Part shown: positions 55,392 to 64,000 of the stretch, in pieces
Numbering within the stretch: the first letter of the stretch is position 1
Layout of the letters: every line of letters starts with the position of its first letter
Assembly (NCBI GenBank): GCA_033297075.1
Contig: MU858172.1
Coordinates: forward strand, 49,209 to 113,208
Direction: 5' to 3'
From: Rhypophila decipiens
Taxonomy: Eukaryota > Ascomycota > Sordariomycetes > Sordariales > Naviculisporaceae
DNA length: 64,000 nt
The notes under the pieces: generated by a model
Database searches by the model: none
What the model was told of the DNA's origin: nothing
The model's input: only the letters and a program-made list of their open reading frames with translations
Position numbers and translations under genes: made by a program

Positions 55392-56821
55392 AAAGGGCTT
55401 TTGGTTTGTAAAATTGCACCAATCTTTCAACCCTCTCCCGATGAGGCCAGTGATAGTTATGTAATATCAGTTTGTTTTCGCCGTGTGTACGTAACATTTA
55501 ATTGGCTATTGGTTGCAAGGCTGCTTCCCAGTGGTGGTATACGAGAAATGCCTCAAAAGCGGTTCGTTCAGCTTTTCGCACAGCTTCTGGCTACAGCCAG
55601 GTTTGAAGCTAACATGTGTCGTCCGGAACGGGACGAAAATAACGCCTTTAATAAAATATATTAACTAGTCTATGAGTTTGCTTCGAGTAATGCCGGAGGG
55701 CGCCATGGCTATGAGACAGCTTGAGGGCCTACTCGTAAGTATTAATTACTAGTAATAGATGGAATGCTTGCTTTCTCTTGCCGTATTCGCAGCTCTCGTT
55801 CGAGTTCCGCCGACAACTCCTGCCCGCTCCGTATAGATATTGTTGGAATAACCTCACATGCCGTCGACAGGGGACGACTATGAGTAGGCATATCCTGGCC
55901 TCCGCCAGCCGCGGTTCCGCCTCGGAACCGCGGCGAAGGCATTCCGGTCACAAGGCCTGCCAGGCACACAAAAGCATTGTTTTTCTTTGTAAATAGATTC
56001 TTTCCTCTTCTTCTAATCGGAGATTCAGGTAGCCTCGCCATGATATCTTCAGAGTACCTCCGAACTAATCTTCTTTTCTCTAGATTCTATGTTTCACTTG
56101 GCAGATAGTCAACTCGCTGGCGGACTTATTGGGAGTGAGCTGGGATAGAGCAAGGGCTGCCGGGATCGCCCCGCTCACGCATGCTCTTATAACCTTTGGG
56201 CTATTTCTGTTTGAAAGAACTCACCAAAGAAGGTTATGAGCCGGTTTGGATGTGGTTGGTTCCCGTAGTCACCGATATCCTTTCCGTATGATGCTTGCTT
56301 CCTGTGCGATACGGCTAATCCAATCCCCACCGGATGGTGCACTTTACCTGGTAAATACGAGGGATTTCCATCTTCTTATCTTCTTATTTTTAAGCATTAT
56401 TACAGTTTGTTATTGCTACATCAGGTTTTTCACGGCTGGATCTCTCAATTAGTCAGTCTTCAGTGTGTCTTATATTATGTCCCTTTGTCATTAGTAATAG
56501 AGTCAGTTGTGGCATATTTCACTGGTTATTACAGGAAGGAAGCGGATTCTAAAGAGACTGGGGAGATCACTTTTCTACTATTATTGGAAGCAAGCAGCCA
56601 GTCAAAGCTGCGTCGACCAAACGCGTCATGTTTAGTGGAAGACACAAGTACACACATTGTACGTTTTATTAGGAAAACAATCATGGGCTTTGGGTTCTGG
56701 TCAAGTTTTACCTCATAAAAATACGTTTATTTTAGTTAACTCAATATTTGCCAGGACTCGAGAAGAGATACCTATGGAAGTTGTAGCACTGAATGGAATA
56801 TAAGTATTACACTAATAAAGT
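55392..56821. other. AT-rich spacer with a hairpin
   Basis: No gene recognised. A perfect hairpin is listed separately. AT content is high from 56,350 to 56,900. Confidence 0.4.
55908..55934. repeat. Perfect 12-bp inverted repeat (hairpin)
   Basis: GCCGCGGTTCCG, loop CCT, CGGAACCGCGGC. Arms match perfectly and are very GC-rich inside an AT-rich spacer. It is not followed by a T-tract. It may be a structural remnant of a transposon end or a dyad protein-binding site. Confidence 0.6.
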
Positions 56822-56855
56822 TTAATCTTGTTGAAACTGGTACACAAATATATAA

Positions 56856-59610
56856 TTAAAAGAAAGGAGGGAAAGAAAGGGGGAAGGGAAAGGATGGAGT
56901 ATATATTTGGAGATAAAAGAAAATATATTCATGAAAGTGGAAGGAGCCGCGCTCCAGCTGGTCTTGACTGCCCAACCTTGTACTACCTCGCTTGACTGTA
57001 GGCTTTGGAACGTCGCCATCGTGTGCAAATACATCTATTTTCCGCTTTCCCTTTGCTTCGCGGGGAGGGATTGCTTGCCAAGTTACGAGGTCGCCGGTTT
57101 TACCACCATGGCTGTGCACCGACGACGTGTGGTCCAGCCAGGCCGAGAAGCTTGTAATAATCTTCTCCACACCTCCCCGACTACACTCGGGGCAGGGGAA
57201 CGGTTCCTCGAATAAGACAGAATGGGTTTTGTTCACATGCCTGGAGAAACTACCTCCAGGAAACAGGCTCATTTCGCATATCACACACCGGGCAGACCTT
57301 TCTTTTGATGATTTGGGTTGCTTCCCAGGTGCTGGTTGTCTCAGGTTTGGGGTGTGGATCAGCCCATGAACTCGCTCAACGTGGCTGCTCCAGTCCTGCG
57401 GTCTATCGACGTAGTAGTCTTCCATCCCCTGTTGGCGGCATTCCGGATACGGGAATACTTGTTGAAAGCTCCGGGCAAGGTGCTGAGAAGCGTGATGTCT
57501 GCTTAAGTTGCTACGCCGGCTGAAAGTTACCATGGCCTCAGCCGGGCAGAGCAGGCCATCTTGACCCAGTTTCGGTGTTCGGGGGGGTAGGTGGGGGTCA
57601 TGGTGGGAGCTCGCTCTTCCACCTCTGCGAAGCGACTGGCAAGGAACGAAACCAGAAGACCACCGACAGTTTGCGTGAGTTCTGGCGGACGGTCCCCTGG
57701 GTGCAATAAACAGCCGATATGAACCGCAGCGGTGACGCTGTTCGAGTGACGTGCCTCACCGGAGTGGGCGAGACCCCGGGTAGGTTAGTATAACGGTTGA
57801 GATCCCGGAGGCCCTCAGTCTGTCCACTTCGTCGAAGTACGCCTTCCGGTCTCGTTCCACCGCTAGTCGTGAGCACGTTCTGATGAGGGCTTGGATCTTA
57901 GAAGTAATCCGCTTCGTCTCCTTGCTATTGCCTGAGCATTTTTTTCGCGGCAGCCTGCTGTGCGCGGAGCTCCTGAACATCCCGACATTGCTCAAAGCTC
58001 CGAAGGTCCTCTGGTGTGGGGTAAATCGGCGCATTTTTATCTCTCTGGAGTGTCGAACGACATAGCTGGTCAAAGAGTGCGCTAGTGACCCCGGCCCGGT
58101 CCCCAAAGGCTACCGAGAAGAGATCCTCCCTTACCAAATGCGTTTGGTAGCTATTTTCGAATGTGTTCGTCGAATAAGAAAGAATATAATTGCGGACTGC
58201 TGGGGTGAGGGGACCTGCGAGGGTAGTAGGTTAGCAAAGTCAAAGACGAATATTTGAGGGCTCATCTCACCATCCAGTCTGCCACCGGCACCAACCCTCA
58301 TTGAATATGGTCGTACGCTGTTTCGGGTGCCTGCTGTGAGGCGTGGCCGTGGTCAAGCCACAGGCACGGCCACACCGCAAGTCAGGTGGGAGCTTACGCC
58401 CCGCATCTGTGCTGCAATGATGTCATGCCAAGATCACGTGACTACCTGCCGCTCTCGCGTTTGCCTACATCTACGCGTGCGCGCCTCCGCCCCTTTACTT
58501 TCTTTTCCTCTTTTGTTCTTTACTGTAGAATCTTAGTCAATAGCATTGCAATAAGATCCGTCTTTTTCACCAGTCGTGACACCTGCGATAAACCACGTGC
58601 GGGTCCACAGTTCCCAGTAATGGTGGTAAGTCAAGGGAAATATTTTTTATTTTCGTACTCAAACTTCCACTTCAAGCTGATATAATCAACATCCTCCAAG
58701 TTAGGGCGCTGAAGGATCTCGGCAAAAGAGGCGAATGGTGTTTCAAAGGCATCATTGTGGAGTGCCCGGGCGAGAATAAACGTAAGAAGACAGATGGCTT
58801 GGCAAGGTACAAATCTCACGTAGAAGGACAAGCTGGAGATGATCATCGTCAACACTGTGGGTAGGGAGGAAGGGTCGAGTGCAGGCGTGGGGCGTTGTTA
58901 CTTACGTGTTATTCTGCTTTCTTAGCACTTTCTTCGTCCGCTGCTTATTCTGGATGATCTTGATCTTGGCAACAATCTCCCAGAGGCTTCGATTCGCTGG
59001 ATGTCGAACAACTGCTATCGCGACCTGGTTATAGGGGAATCCGGCAATGCATTGTGGTCTGAAGCCAAGCCCACCAAGTAGAACCGTCCCATGGAAGGCG
59101 TGACGCCCCCTTGGGCTACATGCTATATCCTCTGCGCGTCCACAAAACGCGGAGAACGACCACGATATCCTCTGGAGTCGCCTCGACCTTTGTGAACGGC
59201 TGCTTCCGCGACAGCCGGTATCTCTCTGTTAGCTCTTGAGTGATCCAGAGCGAGATCTCATAGACTGGACCATTGCTACGTTCAGCCCCGTCGCTCCACC
59301 TCAGTGTTTATATGTGACGGTTCTGACGGTCCTGGGACCTCTTTCTTTTGAGAACCCGAGCATCCGCCTCCCGCACCAACCCCTTCCACAATTCAAGCAC
59401 AGTGACTGTGGACTTCACGAGCTGACATTCTGCCCTCTCCTCCGGACCAAAGGCGACCCGATATTCTCCAGCGTTTTCAACATAGTGCATAAGGAATGCC
59501 TGGAAAATTCGCTGCGCGGATGGGTCGTACTGGCACAGCTGGATCCAGATATCGTCGGGGTCATCGAGCTGCAGAACGTTACGAGCGTAGCTGGACAGGT
59601 AGTACTCTAG
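56856..59610 (-). pseudogene. DUF3435-zinc-finger gene, copy B, multiply broken
   Basis: It aligns by eye with copy A (60195-63218) from end to end. Preserved blocks: MHYVENAGEYRVAFGPEERA, QPFTKVEATPEDIVVVL, FHGTVLLGGLGFRPQ, HNDAFETPFASFAEIL, ELWTRTWFIAG, VRPYSMRVGAGGRLDG, VRNYILSYSTNTFENSYQ, RKAYFDEVDRLRASG, and C2H2 fingers (CVICEMSLF...RHVNKTH; CPECSRGGVEK...HTSSVH). Damage: TAA at 59308-59310, frameshifts near 59,130, 58,633 and 57,927, a 248-bp insertion at 58335-58582, and loss of the recombinase His (LSYS for MSHS). DUF3435 proteins are tyrosine recombinases, including Starship captains. This copy is certainly dead. Confidence 0.82.
58335..58582. mobile_element. 248-bp non-autonomous element inserted in copy B, with 5-bp target duplication
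   Basis: The DUF3435 reading frame is cut between IAG and RNSVRPYSM. The inserted block is flanked by CCTGC at 58330-58334 and again at 58583-58587. Its ends are TGTGAGGCGTGGC on the left and, complemented, TGTCACGACTGG on the right: short imperfect inverted repeats TGT-A-G--TGG. The right 67 bp recur at 44397-44462. No coding capacity. Confidence 0.8.
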
Positions 59611-60194
59611 TCAGCTTGATAAAGGGCGGAGAAGAAGCCAGCAAGCGTTTAGGAGAAGACTTGAGAGAGGTTGGCTACATACAATTTCCATTGTCTCCAC
59701 CAACTGTTGCGCGAGTCCTGAAACTTGGAACTGATTGCAGGCGTGTCATCGATTGGCGTCAGAGCAAGTTTCCGAGTTTTTGAGCGCCCTCAGTCTCTGC
59801 GCGTCCAAGGCGCTACGTTTCTGCTTGGCATACGCCATAGTTAAGGCAATGCGAGTGAAAAGCGTAGGTGGGAGGTTTGGGCAGTGTAGAGAGAGAGGAG
59901 GGAGAGAAGGAGGGATGGAGAGAGATAAAGAGGGGGAGGGAGAGTCGTGAGCTGGCTCGGGGCTGGGCGCATTTCATATCTGGAGAGTGAGCCTGGCAGG
60001 CAGGCGCTGCTGCTCTGCAAGCGCTCGGGCAGCTTCTTTCTCCGCTTGGGTGCATTTGTTTTGTGCATCTCGTTTCTCGGCTTTTGCATCGATTGTGGTG
60101 GGAGGGTGGGTGTAAGAGGGAAAGGTGTGTGATCCTCCAACCCATTTGTTGGTGGCCGACTTCACAGGCCGTGGCACGGACGAACTCCGCGTGC
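59611..60194. other. Spacer between the two DUF3435 copies
   Basis: Contains a purine-rich GAGAGGGAGGGAGAG tract at 59,885-59,945. No gene is supported. Confidence 0.4.
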
Positions 60195-63100
60195 TTATGT
60201 CAGATGGTGGGGTGGCTGTATCTTGAGCAATATCTTCAAACCACTAGGCTTTCGAGGATTCTCTCGAGGATTTCTCGAGGACACAGCGGCGGTCTGGCGC
60301 GCGGAAGCGGCCGGCCGCTGCGGAGCGAGAAGGGCGGGGTCGACGTGCCTTAGGAAATCCGGATCCAGGATTGCGCTTGGCCCCATATGATTATCTGCGA
60401 GAGAGCGTCTTTGCTGCTCGTTAATAGTCGGCGCGCAGATGATCACGTCCTCGCACGGATCGTTGTCGGCATTGAATATTACAACGGGGGAGTACCCGTC
60501 CTTATGTGCCATACTGTGCGTGGCGGTCCTCTTACGCTTGGTAGCTGGGCGGGTGTACTCGTCGTTGTCGCCGTCCTCTTTGCCCTCTTTGCTCTCGCCA
60601 GCTGGAGCGATGTCCTCGTTATCGCTGTGCCTTATGCGTTTTCCTCTGGCAACATTTGACGCCGCTTGTCGTGAGGGGTGCTTTTCTATGATATGCTGGC
60701 GGAGTTCTTCAATCCCTTGTATTTCTCCTACTGGCGTTGCCGAAGCCACGCATGTGCCGCATTCTAGAGCCTCTCCGGGCCTTTGGCTGTGCTGGGTGGT
60801 GAGATGTTGCTGGAAGCCGCGTCCTGGGGCGCAGAGATGTCCACACAGAAGGCAAGGCTTGTGAGCGAGAGACCACTTGTGAACGACCCGAGCGTGCGTC
60901 AGCCATTCCCAGATGCTCATAGGTTCGCCGCCGACTCGGCCCTCACGAGTGCAGGGGCCACAGGCGACGCGAGCGCCCTTACGAAACCGAGGAATCTTGG
61001 TTCGGTTCATGTGGGCGAGGAGAGTACTCGTAGACGTCATGGGTGCCTCGCAGAGAAGACAGATCAACCCTGAGTTTGACGCACAGTCCCTAGGGTTGAC
61101 ACCTGGACTGACCCTTGGTGTATGGGTCAAGCCATGGGTATGTTCAAGGTGATTGCACCACTGTGCCGGGTCATGGACGACAACCTCTGCCGCCCCAGCG
61201 CGCTTGCACACTGGGCAGGCAAAAGGGTTGTCAAACGTACCATCGACAAGATAGGCGTCCCGGAAGTATCGTGTGAGGCAAGAGCGGTTTGAGAAGCCTC
61301 TGGAGCAGATGAAACAGCAAGACTTCTGTTACGACTTGGAAGCTGCTGCTGTCCCTGGAACCCCCCGTGGAACGCTGGGTGCGATAGACGATAGGTGCAG
61401 GAGCTGCGCATCCATATACTGTTCCGATACGCTTACGCCGACTGCTAACGACTTACCATCGTTTTGCAGTCCCGAGCCCGACAGAAGGGCGGCCACCGGA
61501 GCCGCTCTACCCGCACCCTCGCACCCGGCGCTGGCTCCGGCTCAAGGCCCTGGAGACGCAACTGGTCCGCCTCCTTGAAGTAGGCCTGTCGGTCTGCGTC
61601 GAGCTGCAGCTTAATGCAAGTGTCGATCGTGTGTTTAATTTGTTTGTTGAGTCTGTTCTTCTCGCTCTTGTTGGTTGAGGCGTGGATCATGGCACGAAGT
61701 TCGGTGATATCATTTCGTTTTTGAAACTTGGCAATCTTTTCCTCCGACACCGAGATGGGGGCGCCCTCGTCACGTGTGAGGGTCATGTTGCGAAGTTCGT
61801 TGAAAAGCGTTTCACCCCGGCTCACCGCTTTGGGTCCAAACGCTAATGAGGCAAGATTAGGTCGCACGACGCCTGTTTGGTAATCGTGTTCAAAGATGGC
61901 TCCTGAGTGACTCATGACATAATTCCGTAGGGCGCTTGATAGGCTTTCTGTAATGCGTGTCAATTAGCTATCCGACCTCTGGTAGTCAGTATCCGGGAGC
62001 AACATACCATCCATGCGGGCTCCAGCACCGACACGAAGAGCATATGGGCGGATAGGCTTACGGCAGCCTACAACAAGGAGGCACCGTGTCCACAGCTCGA
62101 GAAACTGGGAGTATCTCAGTGGGAAAAGAGGCTTGTCTAGGAATTCCTCCTTCCAAGGAATGTCGAGGCGGTCGGTCCTACCGAGGTTGGGACGGTGGAG
62201 AAGGTCGTGGACCGATTGATGGGGAGTATCCAACGCGCCCATGTCCAACGCCCAGGTAATTACAAGGCTCACCAAACAGAGGATGGGAAAAAGTACGAGA
62301 GGGACAGAGTAGGCCACACTGTAATAGGGGGTTAGGATACACCTCGTTAGCCACCGGCCTCCAACCTATTAAGCATGGAATTACGCACCTTTTTTGCTTC
62401 CTGTATTTACAGGTCATTTACGTCTTCTTGATCTTGTTCCGGCCGATGTTGGGCGTAACAATGAACCTCCTCTGGGTCCTGTCATCGGGATTGCGTATGA
62501 TGGACAAGGTGTACTGCCGACACAGGGTGTCCATAAGGAAACCCGGACGGAAACCGCCGGTACAGCCGAGAAGTATCGCGGCATGGAACCACATCCTCGT
62601 AAGTGGCGTAGCCGGTATATCTTCGGCACGCTGATATAGCGCAAGAAGAATGACAATGATATCTGCTGCTGTCGCTTCAACCTTTACGTACAGCGAGTTG
62701 ATCTCCAAGTCAAGGTTTGGCGACAGTTTGACGAGAATCCACTGGCGAAGCACTAGTTAGTAAAGCATACCAATGAAAGAAGCGCGAAACCGACAACTTG
62801 CAAGGAAATAGAGCCGCCAAGGAAGCTGCGTTAGGATACAATAAAGTGAGAGGGGATCGAGAAGGCTGAAGGGGAATATATCCAATCTAGTCTTACATAC
62901 CTGGACGATTAGATAGGCCGGTCCATCACGTTTTTCGCCTTCTTGCTCCCACCTCAGGAAAAGCCGGTCGGCCTCTTGGTATTTCTCGCTTCTCCGCAGC
63001 GCTCTCCGCTCGCCACGGAGGACCTTGAAATTGGTGGATGCGACGAGCCTCTGCCAAACCTCAATGATACTGTAGGTGGAGTTGAGCGTGCGGACCATGG

Positions 63101-63218
63101 TGCGCTCCTCTGGTCCCAACACGATACGTTCTTTGATGGAGTTTTGCACATAGTGGTGTATAAATGCCTGGACTGGTGCTTGAACCCTTGGGGCCTGGGG
63201 CTCCCGAGCAAAGTCCAC
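60195..63218 (-). CDS. DUF3435 (tyrosine-recombinase-like) protein with C-terminal C2H2 fingers, copy A
   Basis: Exons on the minus strand: one from ~63,218 or slightly upstream to 62,901 (HHYVQNSIKERIVLGPEER, IIEVWQRLV); one ending at 62,422 (WILVKLSPNLDLEIN, FHAAILLGCTGGFRPG); 62318-62008 (WALDMGALDTPHQSVHDLL, KPIRPYALRVGAGARMDG); 61947-61457; and 61325-60195. The last junction joins the recombinase to CCFICSRGFSN and then four or more C2H2 units (CPVCKRA...HLEHTHG, CLLCEAP, CLLCGHLC...HLTTQH, CGTC...HIIEKH). Arg (ALRVG), His (MSHSGAIFEH) and Tyr (HDYQ) of the recombinase are kept. The first intron's acceptor near 62,757-62,830 and the start codon could not be fixed. DUF3435 family members move Starship elements or are of unknown role. 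No stop lies inside the recognised exons. Confidence 0.65.
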
Positions 63219-64000
63219 CCAGAAGCGGCAGGGGTCGACATTACGACAGCCTCACTCAGTTAGCACCAGTTTTCGAGCTCGATGGCGGGCGACATACATC
63301 TCAGGAATATTGAGGTTGGTAATTTCACCCACTTTTCTTTGAGTAAGTCCACAGAAACTTGATAAAAAATTATGAAATTAGTAACGTATTCATATATTGC
63401 CCTAAGTTAGGTGTAATGTCGAGATTTGGATCATGGGGAAGCCTGGGAAGAAATGGGGAGGGGGGGAAGACATACTCGGTCCAGGCTGTCCATATTCTAT
63501 CGCGCTCCGCTTGCGTGCCTGAAGCAACAAAGGGCTGGTCGTTACCCTCATCCTCTATAGCACTATCAAAGTAGTCTTAGAGGAGCTTATTAACGCTCTC
63601 CTGGTCTTCCGCAGAGAAGCGTAATTATTGTTGTACTGTCATGGTGAGCCAGAGCTAACGAGCGTGTTAGAAGTAGGAAGAATAATGAGAAAGAGAGGAA
63701 GAGGATTCTAAGATTGGGGGGAGAGGGAGGACGGGTGCTTCGAGGGCATGAGCGAGCTAGCACCAAATCCTGGAGGGACGTGGTTGGTTCGCACCCTCAA
63801 CAGCCCCGACGAGACCCTGGCGCCCCAAAAAGTGCACCTCCATCGCGAATGCGCGGGAGGTGTTCCGGAGGAGTCGATGGGTGTGAACGAAGTAGAATGG
63901 GCGATACCTTCCGGCCTCCGTTGTCGCTGCCGTTTGTAGGTCGTTACGGAGACGGTGGTGGTCCGGGAACGCGAACGTGATCTTGTTCGGCAAAACATCG
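63219..64000. other. Upstream region of DUF3435 copy A
   Basis: May hold further 5' exons of copy A. Overlapping frames at 63708-63998 on both strands show no motif that I recognise. Confidence 0.35.

Noticed and set aside
59841..60145. Proline/serine-rich minus-strand frames at a purine-rich tract
   Set aside because: Low-complexity GAGAGGGAGG repeat produces the frames; no evidence of a gene.

Overview
This window is nuclear DNA of a filamentous ascomycete (Pezizomycotina, most likely a Sordariomycete; the species cannot be named from sequence alone). Genes are interrupted by 44-131 nt introns with GTRNGT donors, CTRAC-type branch sites and YAG acceptors. Coding DNA is GC-richer than the spacers. 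The protein families are typical of this group: HET domain, NACHT-ankyrin, fungal STAND-type N-terminal domains, laccase, a qa-4-type dehydratase, and DUF3435 tyrosine recombinases. No bacterial operons, CRISPR arrays, rRNA or convincing tRNA genes were seen.

Layout. 0-6 kb: tail of an unknown gene, a HET gene broken by two stop codons, a kinase fragment, and an intact ubiquitin-like-domain (ULD) protein. 7.5-11.3 kb: a small membrane/coiled-coil protein, a double GRF-like zinc-finger protein and a three-exon NmrA-like oxidoreductase. 12.3-18.6 kb: a very large NACHT-ankyrin gene, intact except for one amber codon near its start. 19.3-25.9 kb: a small cysteine-rich secreted protein, a MITE with a minisatellite inside, and a nine-exon secreted subtilase. 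27-36.7 kb: a foldback element, 3-dehydroshikimate dehydratase, L-amino-acid oxidase, a C2H2 protein and a membrane-anchored laccase with two micro-exons. 37.3-44.2 kb: a broken gene joining a fungal STAND-type N-terminus to a degenerate G-alpha domain, a broken APH-family kinase, a DUF3723 fragment and a decayed LINE carrying a short telomere-like repeat. 45-55.4 kb: a kinase plus pseudokinase gene, a tiny three-exon gene, a CorA-like membrane protein and a kinase-TPR gene with ten near-identical 42-residue repeats. 56.8-63.3 kb: two tandem DUF3435-zinc-finger genes; the left one is dead and carries a 248-bp insertion flanked by 5-bp duplications.

How it fits together. Two themes stand out. 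One is a concentration of self/non-self or defence-type signalling genes (HET, NACHT-ankyrin, ULD, G-alpha fusion, kinase-pseudokinase, CorA-like, kinase-TPR), several of them silenced by single nonsense changes. The other is mobile DNA: DUF3435, DUF3723, a LINE and three non-autonomous elements. DUF3435, DUF3723 and NLR genes together recall Starship giant elements, but no element boundary is visible. The best candidate for something undescribed is the 45-55 kb kinase island, above all the kinase-TPR protein, which has a kinase where fungal NLRs carry a NACHT or NB-ARC and whose repeats look freshly homogenised.
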